In this document: piece by piece, positions 35,954 through 44,511 of the stretch
Layout: the number at the start of each line of letters is the position of its first letter
Numbering within the stretch: position 1 is the first letter of the stretch
NCBI RefSeq assembly: GCF_024357955.1
Contig: NZ_JANEYT010000007.1
Coordinates: forward strand, 62,001 to 126,000
Length of the DNA: 64,000 bases
From: Photobacterium pectinilyticum
Lineage (GTDB): Bacteria > Pseudomonadota > Gammaproteobacteria > Enterobacterales > Vibrionaceae
Direction: 5' to 3'
Made by a program: the position numbers and the translations under genes
Notes under the pieces: model-generated
Databases searched by the model: none
Seen by the model: only the letters and a program-made list of their open reading frames with translations
What the model was told of the DNA's origin: nothing

Positions 35954-37041
35954 GCCATATTTCGATGTCACAGCCACATGGGAACGCGCAAGCCACAACG
36001 GCACGTCCATCACAGGTACAAACCGGTGACGGTGGCTCTTGGTTTGACAGTTTTGCAGCATTGCTTGGTCTAGATACTGGGGCTGAACTGGCCACGGCTG
36101 AGGTGTCCGGCGAGTCGGAGAATAACCCATATTGGTTCGATCTCTATGAGCAGCTTAAAGGGCTGGCAGAGGGTGAAGATTGGGTGTTCAGCAGCGCCCA
36201 TCCGTTTATGGAACAGCTGCCGCCAGAAGGGCAGTTCCGCCTGATCAATATTACCAATGAACTCAATAGCGATGTTCGTGAGCAATTGCTAGGCATGATG
36301 CGCAGTGCTGACGGCCTGCAAAGTGTATCGGTGCAGTTGGGGCAGACGCAGCCTGGGATCCCACATTACCTAGCGGCTAATGGCAGTGCTCAGGGCGAGT
36401 CTTTGTCGTTCGACCAAGCGATTGAGCGGGTGATTTCCAATGCGATGACGCCAGTCAGGCAGGAAACCACCAACCCAGTGTTACTTCAACAACTCGCGCA
36501 GGCAAGCAGTTTTACGACCTTATCATTGCAAGACTCACCGAATGCAGCCCCACTGCCTGCAGATGCCCAATCCAACAACGTAACGGCTTCTCGTGCTGAA
36601 TGGGCGCCTGTCAAAATGGCGGAAAACCAGCAGCAATGGGGACAGCAACTGGTGTCGGTACTTAAAGATCGGGTGCAGATGCATCTTAACCAAGATGTCC
36701 AGCATGCTCGTATCCGCCTCGACCCGCCTCATCTTGGCAGCTTAGAGCTGTCGGTCAAGGTGGAAAACAACAAGGTTCAGGTACATATCGCTGCCACAGA
36801 CCCTGCATTGCGCGAGGCCGCGCAGCAGGGCGCCGAGCGTTTGCGCGCCGAGCTTGAAGGCAAGCAACTCGCGGGCGCGATGGTCGATGTTGATGTGAGC
36901 GATCAATCACAGCAGCAAGCGTTTGAACAACAGCAAGATATGTCTTTGGCAATTCAGCCCGTGGTTGAAGAATCAGACTGGCATGAATCAACCGATCTCT
37001 TATTAAAGACGGATCAATATCGTCTCACTCGTATGGTGTAA
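35950..37041 (+). CDS. fliK: Lateral hook-length control protein FliK (LafE)
   Basis: FliK measures hook length and triggers the FlhB switch. It has 363 residues: a variable Gln/Ala-rich N-terminal two-thirds and a C-terminal Flg_hook domain (VQHARIRLDPPHLGSLELSV; KVENNKVQVHIAATDPALRE; RAELEGKQLAGAMVDVDVSD). Starts with an ATGA overlap with the preceding gene. In lateral systems this gene is named lafE. Confidence 0.92.
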   Translation: MSHISMSQPHGNAQATTARPSQVQTGDGGSWFDSFAALLGLDTGAELATAEVSGESENNPYWFDLYEQLKGLAEGEDWVFSSAHPFMEQLPPEGQFRLINITNELNSDVREQLLGMMRSADGLQSVSVQLGQTQPGIPHYLAANGSAQGESLSFDQAIERVISNAMTPVRQETTNPVLLQQLAQASSFTTLSLQDSPNAAPLPADAQSNNVTASRAEWAPVKMAENQQQWGQQLVSVLKDRVQMHLNQDVQHARIRLDPPHLGSLELSVKVENNKVQVHIAATDPALREAAQQGAERLRAELEGKQLAGAMVDVDVSDQSQQQAFEQQQDMSLAIQPVVEESDWHESTDLLLKTDQYRLTRMV

Positions 37042-37052
37042 GGAAAATAATA

Positions 37053-37520
37053 ATGGCTAGAACAAACGTAATGAGCACGAAAGTTATTCTGGCGGCACTT
37101 GCTGCCTCGGTGCTTATTGCCCTCTCATCGATTGCAACGTACGCGTTTATCGTCAATGACAGCTCGGCAGAGTTCAGCATTTTTGCTCGAAATGACGCGG
37201 ATAGCCGTGCTCATTTCATGAATCTCGATAAGTTTGTCATCACCATTGATGGTGAAGAGCGCACTCACTATCTGATGCTGGAGTTGGCGCTGAAGACGAA
37301 CTCGGCAAAGGCGCATGATCAGCTGGTTGAGTTCAAGCCGCTGGCGCGTAATGTCCTGCTGAAAATGTTTAGCCAAAGTACCTTCGAAGAGTTGCGTCAA
37401 ATGAATGAAATCGAACGGTTGCAAACAGAGGTACTGGGGCAGCTTCGCCAGGCAATGGCAGTAAATGGATATGCCTACCAGATTGAAGAAGCGTTGTTTA
37501 CCAAGCTCGTGCTGCAGTAA
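37053..37520 (+). CDS. fliL: Lateral FliL-type basal body protein (LafF)
   Basis: FliL surrounds the stator and supports torque on surfaces. It has 155 residues: one membrane helix (VILAALAASVLIALSSIATY, about residues 11-30) and a periplasmic domain with HFMNLDKFVITIDGEERTHY and QLVEFKPLARNVLLKMFSQS, the FliL pattern. 11 bp after fliK, 12 bp before the sigma factor gene. Confidence 0.9.
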   Translation: MARTNVMSTKVILAALAASVLIALSSIATYAFIVNDSSAEFSIFARNDADSRAHFMNLDKFVITIDGEERTHYLMLELALKTNSAKAHDQLVEFKPLARNVLLKMFSQSTFEELRQMNEIERLQTEVLGQLRQAMAVNGYAYQIEEALFTKLVLQ

Positions 37521-37532
37521 AGGAAGGGAATC

Positions 37533-38267
37533 ATGTTAGAAGCACAGCAATTACCGTTTGAGGATGAGTATGCCCAGTGGCAAACGAAGCCCTCACAGAA
37601 TAATGAAGAGCAGGTCTTGCGCCAGCACTTGAAGTTGGTGAAGCGTATTGTTCAACAGCTCCATCACCATGCATCGGGCTGTATGGGGCTGGATGATATG
37701 GAGCAAATTGGTTTGCTTGGCTTGCTTGAGGCAACTCGCCGTTATGGTGAAATGGATGAGAATTTCCGCTTCTTTGCTGCCCGCCGTGTACGCGGAGCCA
37801 TTTTAGATGAGTTACGCCGTCGCGACTGGCGCCCGCGTCAGCTGCGCCAACAAGTCCATGAACTTAATAAAGTATCCAAGTTGTTGACCAAGCAGTTGAA
37901 GCGCCATCCGAACGAACATGAATTGGCGAAAGCAATGCAAATCAGCTTGGAGGAGTGCCACCGTCTGCTCTACGCCGCTCAGGCGGAGGAGCTGTATAGC
38001 TTAGAGCAGTTATTTGAATCAGACAGCTCCAGTGTCGATTTTGGTCAGAGTGACAGTAATCTTCAGCACTTGATCAACGATGATCTGCTTAAGCATGTGT
38101 TGTCTCAATTGCCGAAGCGTGAACAGCTCATCTTGGATTTTTACTACCAGAAGGAGCTTAGCTTGAAGGAAATCGCCATTGTGGTTGGCCTGAGCGAAGC
38201 GAGGATCTGCCAGCTTCATAAGCAGGCCATTAAACAAATGAACGCCATGATTAAGAGCGTGATGTAG
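37533..38267 (+). CDS. lafS: Lateral sigma-28 factor FliA (LafS)
   Basis: LafS directs RNA polymerase to late lateral flagellar genes. It has 244 residues: region 2 with DDMEQIGLLGLLEATRRYGE and FRFFAARRVRGAILDELRRR, region 3 (LTKQLKRHPNEHELAKAMQI), and region 4 (LPKREQLILDFYYQKELSLK, EIAIVVGLSEARICQLHKQA). It presumably transcribes lafA and is held by the FlgM encoded at 17716. It lies inside the fliD-motB operon, so its own expression depends on the sigma-54 promoter at 33784 or an internal one. Confidence 0.95.
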   Translation: MLEAQQLPFEDEYAQWQTKPSQNNEEQVLRQHLKLVKRIVQQLHHHASGCMGLDDMEQIGLLGLLEATRRYGEMDENFRFFAARRVRGAILDELRRRDWRPRQLRQQVHELNKVSKLLTKQLKRHPNEHELAKAMQISLEECHRLLYAAQAEELYSLEQLFESDSSSVDFGQSDSNLQHLINDDLLKHVLSQLPKREQLILDFYYQKELSLKEIAIVVGLSEARICQLHKQAIKQMNAMIKSVM

Positions 38268-38277
38268 GAGAAAGGTT

Positions 38278-39135
38278 ATGCAAAAAATTATTGGTATCTT
38301 AATCATTATTATCTGTGTGTTCGGTGGCTTTGTGTTTGCGGGGGGATACCTCGGTACCATGTGGCAACCTGCAGAGCTGATGATCATTTTGGGCGCTGGT
38401 GCCGGTGCTCTGGCTATCGGTAACCCGCACCATGTGATCGTTGAAATGTGGCATCAGACCCGTGGCATCATGACCAAGCGCGATGAGCGCAAACTTTATC
38501 GCGAGCTACTTTCATTGATGTATCACTTGCTGGAGCAGGTACGTCAAAACGGTATGCGGGTGCTTGATGAACATATTGAAGAGCCGCACCAGAGCAGCTT
38601 GTTCCTGATCTACCCGGAAGTATTGGAGTACCCGAAGCTGGTCACTTTTATAACCGATAACTTCCGCTTGATGGCGATGGGTAAAATTACCGCCCATGAG
38701 CTGGAAAGCATGTTGGAGCTGGAACTCGAAGCTATCGAAGAAGATCTGATGGAGCCGTCGCACTCAATGCACCGGGTTGCCGAAGCAATGCCAGGTTTTG
38801 GTATTTTGGCGGCAGTGATGGGGATTGTGATCACCATGACCAATATCGATGGGGATATGGCGCAAATCGGCATCAGCGTCGCCCATGCTTTGGTGGGTAC
38901 CTTCCTCGGTATTTTCTTCTGTTACTGTGTGTTTGACCCGATTAGTACTGCCATGGCCAATCAGGTAAAGCGTGAGCTGTCTGCATTTGAGTGTGTAAAA
39001 GCCATGATGGTGAGTTACACCGCCGGTAAGCCGACGTTGGTTGCTGCGGACTCGGGCCGTAAGTTGATGTTACTCGATGTGAAACCGACCTTTGCTGAAA
39101 TGGAAGGCTGGGTAACGCAGCAGGTATTCCAATGA
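38278..39135 (+). CDS. lafT: Lateral stator protein MotA (LafT)
   Basis: LafT is the MotA-type subunit of the proton-driven lateral stator. It has 285 residues with four membrane segments (MQKIIGILIIIICVFGGFVF; MWQPAELMIILGAGAGALAI; about 170-190 with PGFGILAAVMGIVITM; about 200-220 HALVGTFLGIFFCYCVFDPI) and a cytoplasmic loop with the charged segment that contacts FliG. Overlaps lafU by 4 bp. Ion type is inferred from lateral homologues. Confidence 0.95.
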   Translation: MQKIIGILIIIICVFGGFVFAGGYLGTMWQPAELMIILGAGAGALAIGNPHHVIVEMWHQTRGIMTKRDERKLYRELLSLMYHLLEQVRQNGMRVLDEHIEEPHQSSLFLIYPEVLEYPKLVTFITDNFRLMAMGKITAHELESMLELELEAIEEDLMEPSHSMHRVAEAMPGFGILAAVMGIVITMTNIDGDMAQIGISVAHALVGTFLGIFFCYCVFDPISTAMANQVKRELSAFECVKAMMVSYTAGKPTLVAADSGRKLMLLDVKPTFAEMEGWVTQQVFQ

Positions 39136-40103
39136 TGAAGGGCAATACTGCAGATACAGTTATCATAAAAAAGCGCCGTAGCCGTGGTCATGCGGCTCGC
39201 CATGGCGGGGCGTGGAAAGTCGCCTTTGCCGACTTCACCTTGGCGATGATGGCATTTTTTATGGTGATGTGGGTGTTGCAGGTGACCACGGAAGATGAAA
39301 AGCAGCGCATTGTTGGTCGCCTCAGTGGCCAGCAACAGCTGCTGGCGCATGATGGCTTGTTTGTGGAGAACAGTCCGTTTGCGGTTGATTTTGGTGGAAA
39401 GGCATTGCCAGGCTTGCAGAGCCAGCAACCGAGTAATCCTCAGAATCTGGGTAACTCACTGACTATCAATGTGGTTGATGGCGATGGTGATAATTTTGGT
39501 GGGCTGGGAGAAGACGGGCCTTCACTTGTCCCTGGGCGCTATGAAAGCCATGAGCAGATGGTTGTACTGGGCGAGTACTTGAAAGATGTCAGTGAATTCC
39601 TTTCTGCTAGTAACCAACTATCGGTGGAAGTGGTACCGCAAGGGCTTCGGGTCCTGGTCAATGACGATAATGAAAAGCCGATGTTCAAACTGGGTGGGGC
39701 AGAGCTCACACCGTTTTTTGAGGATCTTCTGCTAGCGATTGCACCAACGTTTGCCACCATTGAAAACCCGATTATGATTTCTGGCCATGCTGATGCCAGT
39801 GGTTTTAGCCGTCGTTCAAGAGGTAATAACTGGGCCTTGTCTGGTGAGCGCGCACAAAAAGCGAGGGAAGTGCTGGAGTATGGCGGTATGCCAAGCGAGC
39901 GAGTCGCCCAAGTCACCGCAATGTCCGATACTATGCTGCTTGATGAAGATGCACCCTATAGCCATTTGAATCGTCGTATCGAGATCTTAGTGTTAACCTC
40001 GGATACAGAAGAGCAGCTACAGCAGTTGTTTGGCCGAGACAATGGTGAGTCATCACTGGAAGCGGCTAAGCAAGCCGCGTATGCCAACCAGCCAGTGAGC
40101 TGA
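39132..40103 (+). CDS. lafU: Lateral stator protein MotB (LafU)
   Basis: LafU is the MotB-type subunit that anchors the stator. It has 323 residues: basic cytoplasmic start (IIKKRRSRGHAARHGGAWKV), one membrane helix with the essential ion-carrying aspartate at Asp34 (VAFADFTLAMMAFFMVMWVL), plug region, and an OmpA-like peptidoglycan-binding domain (NPIMISGHADASGFSRRSRG; WALSGERAQKAREVLEYGGM; NRRIEILVLT). Last gene of the operon, followed by a strong terminator. Confidence 0.95.
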   Translation: MMKGNTADTVIIKKRRSRGHAARHGGAWKVAFADFTLAMMAFFMVMWVLQVTTEDEKQRIVGRLSGQQQLLAHDGLFVENSPFAVDFGGKALPGLQSQQPSNPQNLGNSLTINVVDGDGDNFGGLGEDGPSLVPGRYESHEQMVVLGEYLKDVSEFLSASNQLSVEVVPQGLRVLVNDDNEKPMFKLGGAELTPFFEDLLLAIAPTFATIENPIMISGHADASGFSRRSRGNNWALSGERAQKAREVLEYGGMPSERVAQVTAMSDTMLLDEDAPYSHLNRRIEILVLTSDTEEQLQQLFGRDNGESSLEAAKQAAYANQPVS

Positions 40104-40144
40104 CCTTTAAATCAGGTTCCAACGTCAGCGTGCTAGGTGACGAT

Positions 40145-40181
40145 AAAAGCCTGCCCATAATATTATGGGCAGGCTTTTTTT
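40145..40181 (+). terminator. Terminator after lafU
   Basis: A perfect 34-bp palindrome, AAAAGCCTGCCCATAAT against ATTATGGGCAGGCTTTT, continues into seven Ts; it starts 42 bp after the lafU stop. Confidence 0.92.
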
Positions 40182-40203
40182 ATAGATGCCCTGCTTTAAG
40201 TAA

Positions 40204-40363
40204 TACCAATTTGGATAAGCCGTTGATCAAGTATTTGCACTGGAAAAATCGTTGTTATCAAGGCAGATATTGCAGTAACTAGTGGCTCTAATTACAAAAT
40301 CTCTAACATAGATAGCAGCGATTTTAACCAGTAAAACTGATCAAATATTTATGTAGGTTGGTA
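40204..40363 (+). repeat. 160-bp MITE-like palindromic repeat, copy 3
   Basis: Forward copy starting TACCAATTTGGATAAGC and ending ATTTATGTAGGTTGGTA, 160 bp, flanked by TAA on both sides (40201-40203 and 40364-40366). Very close in sequence to copy 1. Lies between the lafU terminator and the terminator of the next, convergent gene. Confidence 0.85.
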
Positions 40364-40430
40364 TAAGGCTGTTGAGTGCCCTTGGATACGATACATAGAC
40401 TGATGAGTCTGCAGAGATGTTATATCACTT

Positions 40431-40464
40431 AAAAAGAAAGGGGGCTGATATGAAATCAGCCCCC
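40431..40464 (-). terminator. Terminator of the 40518-42050 gene
   Basis: GGGGGCTGAT and ATCAGCCCCC form a 10-bp stem with a five-base loop; on the minus strand it runs into TTTCTTTTT. It lies 54 bp beyond the stop codon. Confidence 0.85.
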
Positions 40465-40517
40465 TCTATGTTTCATTGAATCCGTTAAGCTAAACTCGCC
40501 AGACTCATAGACCCATG

Positions 40518-42050
40518 TTAAATCATTAAGGTCGAAGAAATAACGCCGATCAAGCCAGCACTTGCCAGTACCGTCACTGCTTTCTCTGCCATTTTACCGT
40601 TGCTTTCAGCAGCTTTGCCGAACATAGCGAACACAAATGGGTGTACCAGGAAGGTCATTGCAAAAGTAAAGGTGATAAGGCTTGCCGCTGTCGCGCCAAA
40701 CATACCTTCTTGTACTGCGGCAAACAGACCGAAGTGAGAAAGACCGGAAGCGGCAGACATCGATGCATGCTCAAGTGACATACCGGCTACGCTTAGCAGC
40801 GTGAAGCTACCGAAGACAGCCATGATCTGCCAACCAAGTGAGAATAACATTAGGCCTTTAACTTCTGTTTTTTCACAACCGTTGGCCGAACGTAGGCTTT
40901 TCAGTGCGAGGATAACAAACGCTGCGCCAGCTAGAATCAGTGGTAACGTCCAGCCAACCATTAGCGCTCCGCGCTCGGCACTTGCCGCCAAAATCGTAAA
41001 TACGAAGATGTGACCGGCAAACGGAATGTTGATCATAATCGGAGCACGAGAAGCCGCTGTGCGACCGAAGTCACCCGCAGTACATGCGCCAGTTAGACCT
41101 GAGTGAGACAAGCCTCCTGCCAGACCCGGTGCCAGATTACGTAAATGGTTAGATTTGCCGACAAAGATTAGCAGCGCAAGGCCACCGAACATCCAGAAAA
41201 TCTGACCGGAGAAACCGTACACGATAACACTCTGAAGACCAGGGATACCGAAGGCTTCAACCATGTGAGAGCCACCAACTAGGAAGCTACCAGATAGCAC
41301 CAGTGGGATACCCGCAAATAGTAGTGCGTTCATTGCCGGGCCATGCTTCCATTTTGGAAGTGCCGCACCCAAGCCTGAAGACAGAATCATGGCAAAGAAG
41401 ATCTGCGGTAGACCAATAATTGACGAAATCGTAGTAGCTAGCCATAGCGAGACGTTCAACACCACAATAATCGCAATAACTTCCAGTAGGCCTTTACGGA
41501 TGTATTGTGCTTTGTTGGAGATCACTGCTTTACGATCAACAAGGATAAACGCCAGTGCCAAACAGATGTAAGAAAGAAGTAAGAACGAGTCTCCCATTGC
41601 AAAATCTGCGGTACGGCCTGAAATCAGAACATCTGCAGTTTGAATACCAATGAGCAATAGGAAAGCACGAATAATGTACGTTAATTGCGTACTGCTTGTA
41701 CCCAATACCACTTCCTGAGCGGAAGGGGCAAAAAAGTCACACTCTTCATTAAAGTCTTGTTTTGAAAGCAGGCGTCTAATTTCCTGTCCACCAACGAAGA
41801 ATGAGGCGATCAATGCAATTACGGTTGTCTGGCCAATCAATGCAACAACAGGGAACTGTTCTAGTCCCGGTGTCGCCATACCGCTGTGTACCAATAGTGA
41901 GCCTAAAGCTAGACCGAACACAACGATAACTAACAATGATGAATACTTCGTACCAGCAACGATGGTACGGGCAACCAATACCATAATTGTTAAAGCGGCT
42001 ATCGCGATAACAAAATGGTTAAAAGCAAAAAGGTGGGAAACTTGTTCCAT
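40518..42050 (-). CDS. Unrecognised polytopic membrane protein, putative transporter
   Basis: Family not recognised. The ATG at 42048-42050, after TGGAGTTAAA, gives 510 residues; the frame extends 15 codons further upstream without a ribosome site. About 12 hydrophobic segments are visible, beginning HFVIAIAALTIMVLVARTIV, with a charged cytoplasmic loop near residues 90-115 (RRLLSKQDFNEECDFFAPSA). Gly/Ser-rich stretches such as GLAGGLSHSGLTGACTAGDF, LVGGSHMVEAFGIPG and SMSAASGLSHFGLF in the C-half could form re-entrant substrate loops. The CBS protein gene lies 114 bp upstream on the same strand, suggesting an operon and nucleotide-sensed transport. Proximity to pfl genes hints at an organic acid; this is inference. 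Confidence 0.85.
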   Translation of the reverse strand: MEQVSHLFAFNHFVIAIAALTIMVLVARTIVAGTKYSSLLVIVVFGLALGSLLVHSGMATPGLEQFPVVALIGQTTVIALIASFFVGGQEIRRLLSKQDFNEECDFFAPSAQEVVLGTSSTQLTYIIRAFLLLIGIQTADVLISGRTADFAMGDSFLLLSYICLALAFILVDRKAVISNKAQYIRKGLLEVIAIIVVLNVSLWLATTISSIIGLPQIFFAMILSSGLGAALPKWKHGPAMNALLFAGIPLVLSGSFLVGGSHMVEAFGIPGLQSVIVYGFSGQIFWMFGGLALLIFVGKSNHLRNLAPGLAGGLSHSGLTGACTAGDFGRTAASRAPIMINIPFAGHIFVFTILAASAERGALMVGWTLPLILAGAAFVILALKSLRSANGCEKTEVKGLMLFSLGWQIMAVFGSFTLLSVAGMSLEHASMSAASGLSHFGLFAAVQEGMFGATAASLITFTFAMTFLVHPFVFAMFGKAAESNGKMAEKAVTVLASAGLIGVISSTLMI

Positions 42051-42164
42051 TTTAACTCCAATAACTCTTACGATCAGCTCACAGGGGCGCCTCATGCATT
42101 AGATACATGATGTTCCAATAATGGTGTTAGGCAGGCTGTGGGCGAGTGACTTGTTTGTTACTAA

Positions 42165-42710
42165 TTAGGTAACAACCTGTGGGGCAACATTTCCAGCGAC
42201 TGGCGCTGGTGTCGTCGCATCATTAAATAGGGCGCGCAGGGCTTTTAATACTTCCTGGCGAGATACCACACCGACATATTTACCGTCTTCTAAAACAGGT
42301 AGAATTTGTGGCTTGTTAACCTTGATTGATTTAGCACGCTCTTCAAGCGACAAGGTTGTCATTTGCGTTGCATAGCCCATCGCGGTTGTTGGGTATAGCT
42401 GCTCTTTGTCCAGAGCCAGGAACTCAAGTGCATCAGTCAAGCGATCTTCGATATCCATGGTAACCAAATCTGTCTTCATTAGGTTTCCGACCGTTACATC
42501 CTCATCAGGAATGTAGTCTTGGCACCACATTTCTACCATGATGTCGTGGGCAGATAGGAAACCAACTAGGTTGCCGTTTGCGTCACAAACTGGTGCACCG
42601 TTAATGCGGTTTTTAGACAACACATCGATAGCTGAAGGTAAACTTGTTTCAATACTCAACGTCGGGGCTTGCGTATCTACAATGTCTTTCACTGTAAGTA
42701 AAGCGCTCAT
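42165..42710 (-). CDS. Stand-alone CBS-pair protein, paralogue of the FocA tail
   Basis: A 181-residue soluble protein made of one CBS (Bateman) pair. It aligns along its whole length with residues about 310-475 of the FocA fusion encoded at 31623: LTVKDIVDTQAPTLSIETSL, NGAPVCDANGNLVGFLSAHD, LALDKEQLYPTTAMGYATQM, LSLEERAKSIKVNKPQILPV, LEDGKYVGVVSRQEV. The CBS modules typically bind adenine nucleotides. The LDKEQLYPT-AMG-AT insert is shared only by these two here. Probably expressed with the membrane protein downstream; it may act as a detachable regulatory domain for it. Function is inferred. Confidence 0.85.
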   Translation of the reverse strand: MSALLTVKDIVDTQAPTLSIETSLPSAIDVLSKNRINGAPVCDANGNLVGFLSAHDIMVEMWCQDYIPDEDVTVGNLMKTDLVTMDIEDRLTDALEFLALDKEQLYPTTAMGYATQMTTLSLEERAKSIKVNKPQILPVLEDGKYVGVVSRQEVLKALRALFNDATTPAPVAGNVAPQVVT

Positions 42711-42818
42711 AACAATCTCCTAAAATCAAAATCAACACTGCTGCAGTAACTCGCTAAGAGTCATTGCACAATGGCCCATTAATCTGTTGACGGGAATGTT
42801 ACCCAGCACCGGCGCATT

Positions 42819-42836
42819 AGTAAAATTGATTTTACT
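42819..42836. promoter_or_regulatory. Palindrome upstream of CBS gene
   Basis: AGTAAAA-TTGA-TTTTACT is an 18-bp perfect palindrome with a four-base centre, 109 bp upstream of the CBS gene start. Candidate operator, perhaps for the LysR protein encoded divergently at 43326. Confidence 0.4.
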
Positions 42837-42954
42837 GAGGTTGTCATTCAGTTTTTCTGATACTTTGTTTGAAAATGTTTCAGGGAATGTTTTGAGATAG
42901 GCCGCATAAATTTAGGTGATAAAGGAATAGGAAGGGGAAATTTTCAATTTTATT

Positions 42955-42975
42955 AACCACCTAGCGGAGGTGGTT
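42955..42975. other. Isolated hairpin in CBS/LysR gap
   Basis: AACCACCT and AGGTGGTT form an 8-bp stem with a five-base loop followed by GTTTTGG, in a 615-bp region without genes. It could end an unannotated short transcript on the plus strand; no promoter was recognised. The rest of 42711-43325 shows nothing further. Confidence 0.3.
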
Positions 42976-43325
42976 GTTTTGGTCTATTTTGTTTTAAGCG
43001 TATAAGCATTGTTGATGTGGTTTTGAATACTGATAAATTTAAATGATTTAGAATATTATCCTTAAATGAAGGGGGAGTGGAAATACTGCGCGAACAGGCA
43101 TTTGCTTACAGTTTTTCGAGTATTTACTGGGATGTAGTCGCTGATGTGCATACGACATACATTACCCAACTGTTAAAACTTGATACAATATTGACTGAGT
43201 TTATATAGTAATCAAATTAATTGATTTGCAGAAACACCCAAGAGCTAGGTACATAGAGCAGTCATTTGGGTATAGAAGTTACTTTACCGGCGCTGAGCCC
43301 ACCCGTTGTAAATCTAGGAGTATAA

Positions 43326-44234
43326 GTGCGCTATTCGTTGAAACAGTTATCAGTGTTTGATGCGGTTGCTGAATTGGGCAGTGTAAGCCAAGCTGCTGAA
43401 AGGTTGGGCGTTACCCAGTCTGCTGCCAGTATGTCACTCAGTCAATTAGAAAAACTACTAGGACGCGATCTTTTCGTACGCCAGGGTAAGGATATGCGCT
43501 TGAGCCATTGGGGCAACTGGTTGCGACCAAAGGCGCGGCGATTATTGCAAGATGCCGAGCAGATTGAAGCGGGCTTTTACGATCAACACCTTTTCAGCGG
43601 CAGTATCAGTATTGGTGCCAGCCAAACACCGGCAGAGCACTTGGTTCCAGAGCTTATCAGTATTCTTGATACTGATTTTCCAGAAGTCAGGACGGGGATG
43701 GATGTCAAAAGTAGTCAGGGTGTCATTGAAGGGGTTCTGAACTACAAATACGACATCGGCATTATCGAAGGCCGTTGTGATGACAACCGTACCCACCAGG
43801 AAGAGTGGTGTCGTGACCACCTCGTTGTTGTCAGTGCCTCTCATCACCCTTTTGCTAAGAACTCTCGAGTTAGCCTGGCACAATTGGAGCAAGCACAGTG
43901 GGTACTGCGTGAGGGGGGGGCCGGTACACGGGCGATTTTTGAAAGCGCGATGGTACCATTGATCCCTGATTTGGATGTGTGGCGTGAATACTCCCATGTA
44001 CCCGTGATCCGGACTATGGTCGCGAACGGTCATTACCTAACCTGCTTGCCTTATTTGGATGTTGCTCCGTATATTGAACGTGGAGAATTGGTCGCCTTGA
44101 ATGTCCCTGAATTAAAAATGGATCGGGCGATTTCGTTTATTTGGCGCAAGGAAATGGGTGATCACCCGTTACTGGAGTGTATTAAACGTGAAGGGCACCG
44201 AATGATGAAAAACCATAAACTTAAGATTTCTTAA
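43326..44234 (+). CDS. LysR-family transcriptional regulator
   Basis: A 302-residue LysR regulator with N-terminal winged HTH (LKQLSVFDAVAELGSVSQAA; ERLGVTQSAASMSLSQLEKL) and a C-terminal periplasmic-binding-like effector domain (GSISIGASQTPAEHLVPELI onwards). GTG start with AGGAG 5 nt upstream. It is divergent from the CBS/membrane-protein pair, a typical position for the regulator of that pair, and upstream of the convergent pflA. Effector unknown; a small anion is usual for the family. Confidence 0.92.
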   Translation: MRYSLKQLSVFDAVAELGSVSQAAERLGVTQSAASMSLSQLEKLLGRDLFVRQGKDMRLSHWGNWLRPKARRLLQDAEQIEAGFYDQHLFSGSISIGASQTPAEHLVPELISILDTDFPEVRTGMDVKSSQGVIEGVLNYKYDIGIIEGRCDDNRTHQEEWCRDHLVVVSASHHPFAKNSRVSLAQLEQAQWVLREGGAGTRAIFESAMVPLIPDLDVWREYSHVPVIRTMVANGHYLTCLPYLDVAPYIERGELVALNVPELKMDRAISFIWRKEMGDHPLLECIKREGHRMMKNHKLKIS

Positions 44235-44266
44235 GACGTGCTTTTGCCGAGTTAGGAAGAGGTATG

Positions 44267-44305
44267 AAGGTGGTATTGCTTATAAGGTAGTGATACCACC
44301 TTTTT
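44267..44305 (+). terminator. Terminator after lysR gene
   Basis: AAGGTGGTAT pairs with ATACCACCTT across a 16-base loop, followed by further Ts, 33 bp past the stop. Confidence 0.75.
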
Positions 44306-44460
44306 ATTTATATGCCACTTGGTTCATTTTTATTGATAATATGCATCTAATTAACTCATCGGTTAATTGCAGCCATAATCAAATCTTTTTCTTTGCCGAA
44401 ATAAACTATCAGTATTTCTGATGATTGTTCTATTTTATTCACTAATAGTGATAGGTTAAT

Positions 44461-44486
44461 AAAAAAGGAGAACTGAGGTTCTCCTT
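44461..44486 (-). terminator. Terminator after pflA
   Basis: AAGGAGAAC and GTTCTCCTT form a 9-bp stem with a TGAG loop; on the minus strand the stem leads into a run of Ts. It lies 26 bp beyond the pflA stop. Confidence 0.85.
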
Positions 44487-44511
44487 AATCACTTTGTTGA
44501 AAAAAACGATA

